From Deltaproteobacteria bacterium TMED58 (lineage in GTDB: Bacteria > Desulfobacterota_D > UBA1144): a stretch of DNA of 49,337 bases. This document shows positions 1-8,835 of this stretch, piece after piece. The stretch's first letter is position 1, and each line of letters starts with the position of its first letter. Under the pieces are notes generated by a model. That model saw only the letters and a program-made list of their open reading frames with translations, searched no databases and was not told the origin of the DNA. The position numbers and the translations under genes were made by a program. Location of the stretch: assembly GCA_002167555.2 (NCBI GenBank), contig NHDL02000002.1:81907-131243 (forward strand), given 5' to 3'.

Positions 1-204
1 ATCTCTTCCTAGCTCATCAGTACCAAAGGGATTTAGTCCAGATGGTTTTTTTAAAAGTTCATTATAGTTTGACTCATAAGGAGAATAAGGTGCAAAAAAT
101 TCAGGAAAAAAAGAAATGAGACAAAGAACAATAAAAATACAAATAAAGAAGAGGTAGCTAAGATTTTCTGTTCTTAGACCTCTTTTTATATTCTGCTTGA
201 ACAA
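1..204 (-). CDS. ABC transporter (peptide/nickel type) permease, DppC/OppC-like, N-terminal fragment truncated by window edge
   Basis: My minus-strand translation from a possible TTG at 204 reads [68 protein letters not shown], the OppC/DppC N-terminal motif ([17 protein letters not shown]). Start codon uncertain; overlaps the queF 3' end. Confidence 0.75.
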   Translation of the reverse strand, partial: MFKQNIKRGLRTENLSYLFFICIFIVLCLISFFPEFFAPYSPYESNYNELLKKPSGLNPFGTDELGRD

Positions 205-517
205 TTGTTTTGATACCTCCTCGTTTATTAAAATCTCCAATTACTTTTACATATCTTGGCTTACATGTGGAGATGATATCATCTAATATTTTATTGGTTA
301 CATGCTCATGGAATTCACCAATATTCCTAAAGGAATTAATATATAATTTTAAAGATTTGAGCTCTATACATTTCTTATCTGGAATATAAGTTATTTTTAT
401 TTCTGCAAAATCAGGTTGTCCTGTAGCGGGGCAAAGCGATGTAAATTCAGGACAAGAAATATTTATTTCATAGTCTCTTTTTTGTGCTTTATTGTCAAAT
501 GTTTTTAAAATACTCAT
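158..517 (-). CDS. queF: NADPH-dependent 7-cyano-7-deazaguanine reductase
   Basis: 119 aa; QueF motifs [38 protein letters not shown]. Confidence 0.93.
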   Translation of the reverse strand: MSILKTFDNKAQKRDYEINISCPEFTSLCPATGQPDFAEIKITYIPDKKCIELKSLKLYINSFRNIGEFHEHVTNKILDDIISTCKPRYVKVIGDFNKRGGIKTIVQAEYKKRSKNRKS

Positions 518-565
518 AAAAATATTGTAAACAAATAAATTTTTAGCTCAAGCAATTGATAAATT

Positions 566-1954
566 TTAATTTTTTGATTTAGATAACATTTTTTTATATC
601 TGATAATCATATTTTTAACATTGCTGGTAGAGGTGCCACCATAAGATTTTTTTGAGGAAACTGATTTTTCAATAGATAAAAAGTTGAATATATCATTTTT
701 GATAACATTAGAAAATTTTTGCAGTTCTTTTAAGGTTAATGAGCTTAGGTTCTTATTATTATTTTCACAATAAGCAACAATATTTCCTGTAATATGATGG
801 GCTTTTCTAAAAGGGACGTTGTTTTTAGCCAAATAATCTGCTAAATCTGTTGCAGTTAGAAATCCCTTATCCATAGTCTTAATTATATGATTGGTGTTGA
901 AATGAATAGAGTTAAGATTTTTACTAAAAATTCTTACACAATCTAGTGATGTTTCAAATGCCGAAAATAATGGAACCTTATCTTCTTGTAAATCTCTATT
1001 ATAACTCAATGGTAAACCTTTTAGATTAGTAAGAATTGATATAAGGTTTCCATAAACCAAGCTGCATTTGCCCCTTATCAGCTCTAATATATCTGGGTTT
1101 TTCTTTTGGGGCATTATGCTGGATCCAGTAGTGAAGCTATCTCCAATTTTTATGAAATTAAATTCTGCACTATTCCATAAGATTAAATCTTCACAGAATC
1201 TAGAAAGGTGCATCATTATAATTGAGCAGGTATAGATTGAATCGGCAACATAATCTCTATCACTGACAGAATCAATACTATTTCTGGTGGGTTTTTTAAA
1301 GCCTAATTTCTTGGAGGTATGAAATCTATCTATATTAAAAGACGTGCCTGAACCTGCGCAAGCTCCTAAAGGGCTTTCATCAAGCCTTTTTATTGTATCG
1401 TCAATCCTTTCAATATCTCTGGCAAACATTTCAAAGAAAGCTAGTAAATAATGAGAAGCTAATATAGGTTGTGCTCTTTGAAGATGTGTATAAAAAGGAA
1501 TTATAACGTTGATATTTTTTTCAGACTTTTTAATAATTACTTTTTGAAGTTTTATTAAATCATTCTTTAGATTTATAGCCGTATCTTTAATGAATAGTTT
1601 TATATCTGTTGCTACTTGATCATTTCTACTTCTAGCGGTATGAACTTTCTTACCAGCTGTTCCAATTTTATTTATTAATGAATTTTCAATATTCATATGA
1701 ATATCTTCAAGTTCATGAGAAAAGATAAAATTATCTGATTCAATTTCTTTTAAGATTTTTTTTAGACCAACTATAATCTTGCTCTTGTCAGATGGTGATA
1801 TAACTTTTTGTTTTGAAAGCATTTCGACATGGGCAATAGATCCCAAAATATCAAAGTTATAAAGATTCTTATCTATTTTAATAGAGGACGTAAAATTCTC
1901 TGCATCATTATCAGTTTCTTGAGTAAATCTGCCACCCCAAATTTTTTTAGTCAT
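566..1954 (-). CDS. argH: argininosuccinate lyase
   Basis: Starts MTKKIWGGRFTQETD; fumarase-superfamily signature GSSIMPQKKNPD. The ORF track extends to 2095, but the extra 47 aa are low-complexity and overlap the mscS end; ATG at 1954 preferred. Confidence 0.95.
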   Translation of the reverse strand: MTKKIWGGRFTQETDNDAENFTSSIKIDKNLYNFDILGSIAHVEMLSKQKVISPSDKSKIIVGLKKILKEIESDNFIFSHELEDIHMNIENSLINKIGTAGKKVHTARSRNDQVATDIKLFIKDTAINLKNDLIKLQKVIIKKSEKNINVIIPFYTHLQRAQPILASHYLLAFFEMFARDIERIDDTIKRLDESPLGACAGSGTSFNIDRFHTSKKLGFKKPTRNSIDSVSDRDYVADSIYTCSIIMMHLSRFCEDLILWNSAEFNFIKIGDSFTTGSSIMPQKKNPDILELIRGKCSLVYGNLISILTNLKGLPLSYNRDLQEDKVPLFSAFETSLDCVRIFSKNLNSIHFNTNHIIKTMDKGFLTATDLADYLAKNNVPFRKAHHITGNIVAYCENNNKNLSSLTLKELQKFSNVIKNDIFNFLSIEKSVSSKKSYGGTSTSNVKNMIIRYKKMLSKSKN

Positions 1955-2030
1955 AAAAAATAATAAAATATATATACTTTTAAAACAAATTATAATTTTT
2001 ATTTTTTTCAAATGAAGAAATAGAGGTGTT

Positions 2031-3107
2031 TTAACTATCTTTATTAATATGGATAGTCCTAGTTGGGTAAGCAAATTGAAGATTTTCATTTTCAAAAGTT
2101 TCGAAAATCTTTAATCTTATCTCGTGATTTATTTCAGTGAGAGTTTCGTAATCAGGACTAAGAACATTGTATGTCAATTCAAAGTCTAATGAGAAATCGC
2201 CAAAATTAGTGAATATTGCCCTTATATACTCTGTTTTAGGATTTGACTTAACTATCTCTCTAAGAATATTTTGCACTCTTTTTAATTTATCAAAATCTGT
2301 TTCGTAAATAATTCCAATTTTCATTGTACTTCTTCTTTTTTTCATTCTTGATTGGTGATAATTTCTTAGTCTTGAATTAAGTAAATCCGAGTTTGATATT
2401 ATAATTTCTTCTCCAGTTAAACTCTCAAGCTTAGTACTTTTAATTCCAATTGCTTTGACGTTACCCATAAAATTGTCTACAACAACATAATCTCCGATAG
2501 CAATTGGTTTATCTATCATTATTGTTAGTGAGGCAAAAAGATCCCCAAGTATACTTTGTGCTGCAAGTGCAATGGCTAGTCCACCAATACCAAGCCCTGC
2601 AACTAACGCTGTTATATCAACACCAAGGTTATCTAGTGCTAACATAAGAAATATTACCCATATTATAAATTTCGATATGGCAGTAAGGCCATTAATCGCT
2701 GTTACTCCGTGCATATCATTGCTTAATTCTTTTTTCTTCTTATATCTCGTAAAAACTATATTGGAAATAAGAACAACCCATTTTGTAATTTGCCAGAAAA
2801 GTATTAAGACGAATATTTGATATAAAATAGTATTAATTTCATTAGCTAAATGAATAATATTTGCACCAATATTTATTGCACTGATGAAAATAAAAATTTT
2901 AGAAGTAGATGAAAGCATCTCAAGAAGATAATCGTCAAAACTATTTGCTGTTTTTTCGGCAAATAGTTTTAATTTGTTTTCTGCATACTTTTTTCCAAAA
3001 ACTAGCATCAAGTATATTACTAGGGTTAATATTATAGAAAGGATCCATTCCCAGAGGTAATTATCTAGAAAAATTAAATTTGTTAACGAATTATCTAAAA
3101 AATTCAT
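2031..3107 (-). CDS. MscS-family small-conductance mechanosensitive channel
   Basis: Transmembrane N-terminus; MscS core ALVAGLGIGGLAIALAAQSILGDLFASLTIMIDKPIAIGDYVVV. Confidence 0.92.
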   Translation of the reverse strand: MNFLDNSLTNLIFLDNYLWEWILSIILTLVIYLMLVFGKKYAENKLKLFAEKTANSFDDYLLEMLSSTSKIFIFISAINIGANIIHLANEINTILYQIFVLILFWQITKWVVLISNIVFTRYKKKKELSNDMHGVTAINGLTAISKFIIWVIFLMLALDNLGVDITALVAGLGIGGLAIALAAQSILGDLFASLTIMIDKPIAIGDYVVVDNFMGNVKAIGIKSTKLESLTGEEIIISNSDLLNSRLRNYHQSRMKKRRSTMKIGIIYETDFDKLKRVQNILREIVKSNPKTEYIRAIFTNFGDFSLDFELTYNVLSPDYETLTEINHEIRLKIFETFENENLQFAYPTRTIHINKDS

Positions 3108-3166
3108 GCTTAATTTAATTATATTCTAAAATTAGCTATTTTAAATAATTAGTTAATATATTTACT

Positions 3167-4603
3167 ATGGATGAATTTTATAACCCCATTAAAGTTACCA
3201 CTAAAAATGCTCGCATTCTTGTGACGGGAGCAACTGGTTACATTGGAGGTAGATTAATTCCAAGGTTATTAAGTAATAAATTTAATGTCAGAGTTTTGGT
3301 TAGAGATAAGGAAAAAATTAGGAATAAATCATGGTTTTCTAGTGTTGAGGTTTTTGAAGGAGATTTAACCAAACCAGAAACTCTTGTAGGACTTCCCGAA
3401 GGAGTAGATCAAGCCTATTATCTAATTCATTCTATGTCGGATTCTCAAGATTACATAGCCCTTGATAGGCTGGTCGCAGAAAACTTTGTAAGTTTATTTA
3501 GGGGAATTAAACATGTCATATATTTGGGTGGAATTTCTCCTGAAGGTGCACAAATCTCAGATCATTTAAACAGTAGAGTTGAGGTTGGGAGAATTTTGTC
3601 TGAAAGTCTGCCTACAACACAGTTTTGCGCTGGCCCTATTATAGGTTCTGGTTCTGCATCATATGAAATGTTAAGGCACTTATGTGAAAAATTACCCATA
3701 ATGGTCGCACCTAAATGGATCAATCATCTTGTAAGACCTATTAGTATTCGAGATGTATTAAAGTATTTGATTCTAGCAGTAGATAAAAGGCCTTTAGTTA
3801 AGATGGATATAGGAACAGAGCCTGTTACTTTCAGGGATATGATGATGACTTATTGTCGTTTTAGGGGCCTTAAAAGATTAATTGTTCCAGTTCCAATCCT
3901 GGCACCTGGTTTAGCTGCTAGGTGGATAGGTTTGATGACTCCTATAACAAATCTCTTAGCTGTTCCTATAGTAAAAGGCATAGTCAATAATATTGTTGGA
4001 AATACCATGAGTGCAAGGAAGCTTTTTCCAGAAGTTAAGTTATTAAACTTTCAAGAATCTATTAAATCATCATTTGAAAAAACAAAAAGTGAGTTTGTCG
4101 AAACTTCCTGGAATAAGCAAGATATTTACCCCGATTATCGAATATTTCAAAGAAGAGGTCGCTTTGAAGAAGTAAGAATTACCGAAACGGACTCAACTCC
4201 AGAGCGTCTATTTTCAGTTCTAAAGAATCTTGGTGACAAAAATGGTTGGCTTGCCTGGAACTTTCTCTGGACTATCCGTAAGTTGCTTGATCGTTTGGTT
4301 GGCGGAAAAAAGATTATAGATAGTGATAGAGAAAATCTAAAAGTTGGAGATTCTATGGATTGTTGGAGAGTTGAAAAATTCGAAAATAATAGGAAAATAT
4401 TATTAAAAATGACTTTGAAGTCTCCTGGAGATGCTTGGCTAAAGCTCGAATCTATACCTCATTACTCAAAGACTTTCTTGGTAATTACCGCCATTTTTGA
4501 ACCTAAAGGGATATGGGGATATTTGTACTGGTATTCAATCTTTCCTTTTCATAAGTTTATATTTCGTGATTTAGGTGCGGCAATAATTTCCAAAGCAAGA
4601 TAA
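3167..4603 (+). CDS. SDR/NAD(P)-dependent epimerase family protein with DUF2867 C-terminal domain
   Basis: Rossmann motif RILVTGATGYIGGRLIPRLL; C-terminal WAWNFLWTIRKLLDRLVGG, typical of DUF2867 fusions. Confidence 0.85.
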   Translation: MDEFYNPIKVTTKNARILVTGATGYIGGRLIPRLLSNKFNVRVLVRDKEKIRNKSWFSSVEVFEGDLTKPETLVGLPEGVDQAYYLIHSMSDSQDYIALDRLVAENFVSLFRGIKHVIYLGGISPEGAQISDHLNSRVEVGRILSESLPTTQFCAGPIIGSGSASYEMLRHLCEKLPIMVAPKWINHLVRPISIRDVLKYLILAVDKRPLVKMDIGTEPVTFRDMMMTYCRFRGLKRLIVPVPILAPGLAARWIGLMTPITNLLAVPIVKGIVNNIVGNTMSARKLFPEVKLLNFQESIKSSFEKTKSEFVETSWNKQDIYPDYRIFQRRGRFEEVRITETDSTPERLFSVLKNLGDKNGWLAWNFLWTIRKLLDRLVGGKKIIDSDRENLKVGDSMDCWRVEKFENNRKILLKMTLKSPGDAWLKLESIPHYSKTFLVITAIFEPKGIWGYLYWYSIFPFHKFIFRDLGAAIISKAR

Positions 4604-4678
4604 TCTAATTTTCTTATAAGCCTAAACTTCCTAAAGTATTAGCTTTTTAATTAAAAATAAAAATGGTACAAGATTTGC

Positions 4679-4707
4679 TTGACTCATACTATATATAGTG
4701 GTTTAAT
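4679..4707 (+). promoter_or_regulatory. putative sigma70-type promoter of nrdAB (-35 TTGACT 4679-4684, -10 TTTAAT 4702-4707, 17-bp spacer)
   Basis: Read by eye. An alternative -10, TATAAT, lies at 4713-4718 without a good -35. Confidence 0.5.
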
Positions 4708-4731
4708 GAATTTATAATCACAATATATGGT
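4688..4731 (+). promoter_or_regulatory. tandem NrdR-box-like palindromes: box 1 ACTATATATAGT (4688-4699), box 2 ACAATATATGGT (4720-4731)
   Basis: Both resemble the NrdR consensus (acaCwATATwTwGtgt); offset 32 bp, about three helical turns; directly upstream of nrdA. Confidence 0.7.
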
Positions 4732-4780
4732 TAATTGTGCATATAAAGGACAGATAGTATTTTAGAGTGATTATGGACTA

Positions 4781-4864
4781 CCGGGGCAAGGACTAGGTTT
4801 AAATTCCCCTTTTGCACCCCGTTAAGCTTTTTCCTTGCCTCTAAAAATCATCATATAGGGAGGA
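4781..4864 (+). ncRNA. candidate structured 5' leader (cis-regulatory RNA) of nrdA
   Basis: CGGGG(4782-4786):CCCCG(4817-4821) with CAA(4787-4789):TTG(4812-4814), versus the alternative 10-bp helix GGGGCAAGGA(4783-4792):TCCTTGCCTC(4832-4841). Same 5' strand, so mutually exclusive. Ribosome-binding site GGGAGGA at 4858-4864. Confidence 0.5.
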
Positions 4865-4869
4865 TATAA

Positions 4870-7671
4870 ATGAATCAAATTGAGCAGTTACTAGTAGTTA
4901 AAAGGTCAGGTGAATTAGTTGAATTTGATTCGGTTAGAATCCTTAATGCAATAAATGCAGCAATAAATGCGGGAAGCGAGGAAGAGCCTTCAGAAGTTAA
5001 TACTCAAGATATTGTAGATAATATCGAAGAGGAGATTTTTTCAAGGTTTTCAGAGTTTTATCCAAATGTTGAGAATATTCAAGACATCGTAGAGAAGCAT
5101 TTAATAAGAGCCGATCTCTTTACAGTTGCTCGTCGCTATATTATATACAGGGCGGAAAGAGCAAAAGAAAGAGAAAAGCAAAAAGAAAAAATTTCTCAAA
5201 AAGCTGAATTAGGAAAGTTAAAAATCAGAAAGAAAGATGGAATAAATGTTCTTTTTAATCCCCAAAAAATTAGAAAAACTGTATCAAGAGCTTGTGAAAA
5301 ATATTTAGATACCACCTCAGTAGACTCTATTGTAAAAGAGTTGACAAGAAATATTTTTGATGGCGCAACTACACAAGATTTAGAGAGAGCACTGATACTA
5401 TCTTCTACGGCCTTTATAGAGAGGGACCCTGATTATAGTAAGGTTTCAGCAAATCTCTTTCTTCAAAGGCTTTATAAAGAGTCTATGGAAGTATCTGTCA
5501 CGTCAGATACTTTAGAGTCACAATATAGAGAGACCTTCATAAATGGAATAAGGTTGGGAGTCAAGCATGGATACTTAAGTGAGAAGCTTTTAGATTTTGA
5601 TTTAGAGAAATTATCAAATTCTTTAGATTTAAATAGAGATCAACTTTTTGAGTTTATTGGAATCCAAACTTTATATGAAAGATATCTTCTTTCTCACGAG
5701 GGAAGAAAATTCGAATTGCCTCAATCCTTTTGGATGAGAGTAGCAATGGGTGTATCAATTAATGAAAAGAATAAAGACTCTAGGGCTTTGGAGTTTTACA
5801 ACAAACTTTCTTCAATGGAATTTGTTTCTTCTACTCCGACATTATTTCATTCAGGAACTCCGCACCCACAACTTAGCTCTTGTTATTTAACTACAGTTTC
5901 AGATGATTTATCTCATATATTTAAATGTGTCGGAGATAATGCTCAGTTATCGAAATGGTCTGGTGGTCTGGGGAATGATTGGACTAATATAAGAGCGACG
6001 GGCTCCCGAATAAAAAGTACAAATGTTGAAAGCCAAGGAGTTGTTCCTTTTCTTAAAATTGCCAACGATGTAACGGTGGCTATTAATAGAAGTGGGAAAA
6101 GAAGGGGCGCTACATGTGCTTATCTTGAAACATGGCATCTTGATATAGAGGATTTTTTAGATTTAAGAAGAAATACTGGAGATGATAGAAGAAGAACTCA
6201 TGATATGAATACATCAAATTGGATTCCTGATTTATTTATGAAAAGGGTTGTAAACAAAGAAGATTGGACTTTGTTTTCTCCGGAAGAAGTACCCGACTTA
6301 CACGATTTATTTGGAAGTGAATTTGAGAAAGCTTACATAGGTTATGAGGAAAAAGTTACAAAAGGGAAGATTAAGAAGCATAAAAAAATCCACGCCCCTG
6401 ACTTATGGAAAAAAATGCTTACAAGAATTTTTGAAACTGGCCATCCTTGGATAACGTTCAAAGATTCGTGTAATGTTAGATCCCCTCAAGATCATGTTGG
6501 TGTGGTTCATAGTTCAAATTTATGTACAGAAATCACACTAAATACTTCAGCTGATGAGACCGCAGTTTGTAATTTAGGGTCCATTAATCTTTCGAAGCAT
6601 ATTGTTAACGGTAAATTAGACAAAGATTTATTAAAGGAATCTGTACAGGTAGGAATAAGGATGCTTGATAATGTGATAGATTTAAATTTTTACCCTACAA
6701 TTGAAGCCAAAAATTCAAACTTTAAACATAGACCAATAGGGATGGGAATAATGGGTCTACAAGATGCATTATTTAAATGTAATTTATCTTTCGAGTCGCC
6801 TAAAGCACTTAATTTTTCTGATCAACTAATGGAGTTCATTTCTTATAATGCGATTGACTCATCCTCTGAATTAGCAAAAGAAAGAGGTTCATATGAAACA
6901 TTTGAAGGTTCAAAGTGGGATAGAGGAATATTTCCTCTTGATACTTTAACTATGCTTGAGGAACAAAGAGGTGACCATATAGATGTAAATAAGATAACTT
7001 CAATGGACTGGGAAGAATTGAAGGATAAAGTCAAAAAGCATGGTATGAGAAATTCAAATACTATGGCAATCGCTCCGACAGCCACTATTTCAAATATTGC
7101 AGGTTGCTATCCATGTATCGAGCCAATTTACAAAAATATTTATGTGAAATCCAATATTAGCGGTGAGTTTACTGTTGTTAATTCTTACTTGGTTAATGAC
7201 TTAAAAAATTTAAACCTTTGGTCTAAAGAAATGTTGGACAAGATAAAGTATTTTGATGGGAACTTAGACCAGATTTTAGAAATCCCAGAGGAGCTTCGAG
7301 AGAAACATAAAGAAGCTTTTGGAATAGATCCTCATACTCTTTTAAAACACACATCGGTCCGAGGGAAGTGGATTGATCAAAGCCAATCTCATAACATATT
7401 TATGCAAGGTGTATCAGGAAAGCTGCTAAGTGAAATTTATATAGCAGCATGGAAGCTTGGTTTAAAAACAACATATTATTTAAGAACTTTGGCAGCAACC
7501 CAAATTGAAAAATCAACACTTGATGCTAATAAATTTGGTTATACTCAGAAAAGAGAGTATAAAGATGTCGCTGAAGGGAATATGCAGGAGCAATCTCAAT
7601 CTGATAAGCCTGCATCAGAAGTAACAAGTGCATGCAGCATAATGGACCCAGATTGTGAAGCTTGCCAGTAA
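4870..7671 (+). CDS. nrdA: ribonucleoside-diphosphate reductase class I alpha subunit with two N-terminal ATP-cone domains
   Basis: 933 aa; ATP-cone-like segments VVKRSGELVEFDSVRILNAI and LKIRKKDGINVLFNPQKIRKTVSRACEKY; catalytic region FVSSTPTLFHSGTPHPQLSSCYL, NLCTEITL; C-terminal redox tail CSIMDPDCEACQ. Confidence 0.95.
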   Translation: MNQIEQLLVVKRSGELVEFDSVRILNAINAAINAGSEEEPSEVNTQDIVDNIEEEIFSRFSEFYPNVENIQDIVEKHLIRADLFTVARRYIIYRAERAKEREKQKEKISQKAELGKLKIRKKDGINVLFNPQKIRKTVSRACEKYLDTTSVDSIVKELTRNIFDGATTQDLERALILSSTAFIERDPDYSKVSANLFLQRLYKESMEVSVTSDTLESQYRETFINGIRLGVKHGYLSEKLLDFDLEKLSNSLDLNRDQLFEFIGIQTLYERYLLSHEGRKFELPQSFWMRVAMGVSINEKNKDSRALEFYNKLSSMEFVSSTPTLFHSGTPHPQLSSCYLTTVSDDLSHIFKCVGDNAQLSKWSGGLGNDWTNIRATGSRIKSTNVESQGVVPFLKIANDVTVAINRSGKRRGATCAYLETWHLDIEDFLDLRRNTGDDRRRTHDMNTSNWIPDLFMKRVVNKEDWTLFSPEEVPDLHDLFGSEFEKAYIGYEEKVTKGKIKKHKKIHAPDLWKKMLTRIFETGHPWITFKDSCNVRSPQDHVGVVHSSNLCTEITLNTSADETAVCNLGSINLSKHIVNGKLDKDLLKESVQVGIRMLDNVIDLNFYPTIEAKNSNFKHRPIGMGIMGLQDALFKCNLSFESPKALNFSDQLMEFISYNAIDSSSELAKERGSYETFEGSKWDRGIFPLDTLTMLEEQRGDHIDVNKITSMDWEELKDKVKKHGMRNSNTMAIAPTATISNIAGCYPCIEPIYKNIYVKSNISGEFTVVNSYLVNDLKNLNLWSKEMLDKIKYFDGNLDQILEIPEELREKHKEAFGIDPHTLLKHTSVRGKWIDQSQSHNIFMQGVSGKLLSEIYIAAWKLGLKTTYYLRTLAATQIEKSTLDANKFGYTQKREYKDVAEGNMQEQSQSDKPASEVTSACSIMDPDCEACQ

Positions 7672-7695
7672 AAAAATTATTTTAGGGAGTGCAAA

Positions 7696-8694
7696 ATGAC
7701 TATATTAAGTAACGATTCTAAGACTGACCCAAATAAGATTCTACCTATGACTTATATGTGGGCTAGAGAACACTATAAAGACGGAGTTGCAAATAACTGG
7801 ACCCCAGAAGAAATATCTATGCAAAAAGATGTTGAGCAATGGAAGTCTCCTGATGTTTTATCTGATATTGAAAAAAGAATGATTCTTTGGAATCTAGGCT
7901 TTTTTTCAACTGCTGAATCATTAACAGCTAACAACATTGTTCTCACTGTTTACAAGCATGTAACAAACCCTGAGGCTAGACAGTATTTATTAAGACAGGC
8001 ATATGAAGAAGCAGTTCATACTGACACATTCATTTACTGTTGTGATACTTTGGGACTAGACCCAGAATACATTTATAATATGTATGAAACTATTCCATCT
8101 ATAAAAGAAAAAGACGATTATGTAGTAGGTCTTACAAAATCAATTATGGATCCTAACTTTGAATTGAGGACCGACGAAGATATTAAGATTTTTCTTCAAG
8201 ATGTAGTTGGATATTACGTAATAATGGAAGGAATCTTTTTTTATGCGGGGTTCGCTATGATGTTGGCTCTCAAAAGGCAAAATAAGATGGTTGGCATTGG
8301 AGAACAGTTTGAGTATATAATGAGAGATGAAAGTATTCATTTAGCTTTTGGATGTGATTTAATAAATACAATCAAAGAAGAAAATAAAGGTATTTGGACA
8401 AGTGATGTTCAGAAAAATATCACTGATTTAATTATACAAGCTGTTGACCATGAGAAAAAGTATGCTTTTGACGCCTGTCCTAATGGATTACTTGGGATTA
8501 ACCCAGAACAGTTTTGCGAATATGTAGAATACATTGCTGATAGAAGACTTGAGAGAATAGGTCTTGATAAAGTATATGGAACTGATAATCCTTTTCCATG
8601 GATGTCTCAATCAGTCGATTTGTCAAAAGAGAAGAATTTCTTTGAAACCAGAGTCACCGAGTACCAGACCGCTGGTTCATTAGATTGGGATTAA
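7696..8694 (+). CDS. nrdB: ribonucleoside-diphosphate reductase class I beta subunit, apparently subclass Ic (R2c-like)
   Basis: 332 aa; ligand motifs AES (E74), EEAVHTDTF (E105, H108, F112), MEG (E178), RDESIH (E212, H215); C-terminal TEYQTAGSLDWD. Confidence 0.95.
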   Translation: MTILSNDSKTDPNKILPMTYMWAREHYKDGVANNWTPEEISMQKDVEQWKSPDVLSDIEKRMILWNLGFFSTAESLTANNIVLTVYKHVTNPEARQYLLRQAYEEAVHTDTFIYCCDTLGLDPEYIYNMYETIPSIKEKDDYVVGLTKSIMDPNFELRTDEDIKIFLQDVVGYYVIMEGIFFYAGFAMMLALKRQNKMVGIGEQFEYIMRDESIHLAFGCDLINTIKEENKGIWTSDVQKNITDLIIQAVDHEKKYAFDACPNGLLGINPEQFCEYVEYIADRRLERIGLDKVYGTDNPFPWMSQSVDLSKEKNFFETRVTEYQTAGSLDWD

Positions 8695-8835
8695 TTTATA
8701 AGGCATTTGTTTCACTTTAGTCTGATTATTTTTTTCTAAGGAAGTTATATTTAGTGATATATGGATGCCTTCTAAATATTATAATACTATTATCACTCTC
8801 AAGGGTATTTTTTCTAGGATAGCTTACTAAGGCCA

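Noticed and set aside
1955-2095. 47-aa N-terminal extension of the argH ORF
   Set aside because: Low-complexity Ile/Leu/Lys sequence overlapping the mscS 3' end; native ArgH start MTKKIWGGRF is at 1954.
2572-2820. Antisense ORF inside mscS (82 aa)
   Set aside because: Lies entirely opposite a well-recognised CDS, has no ribosome-binding site or recognisable domain; shadow ORF.
4781-4846. Possible tRNA/tmRNA-like element (GGTTTAAATTCC resembles a T-loop)
   Set aside because: A 5-bp T-stem cannot be formed and no CCA, D-arm or anticodon arm is visible; better explained as an mRNA leader structure.
8695-8835. Possible terminator between nrdB and the convergent orphan gene (AATAC...GTATTTTTTC)
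   Set aside because: Only a 5-bp stem with a long loop; not convincing.
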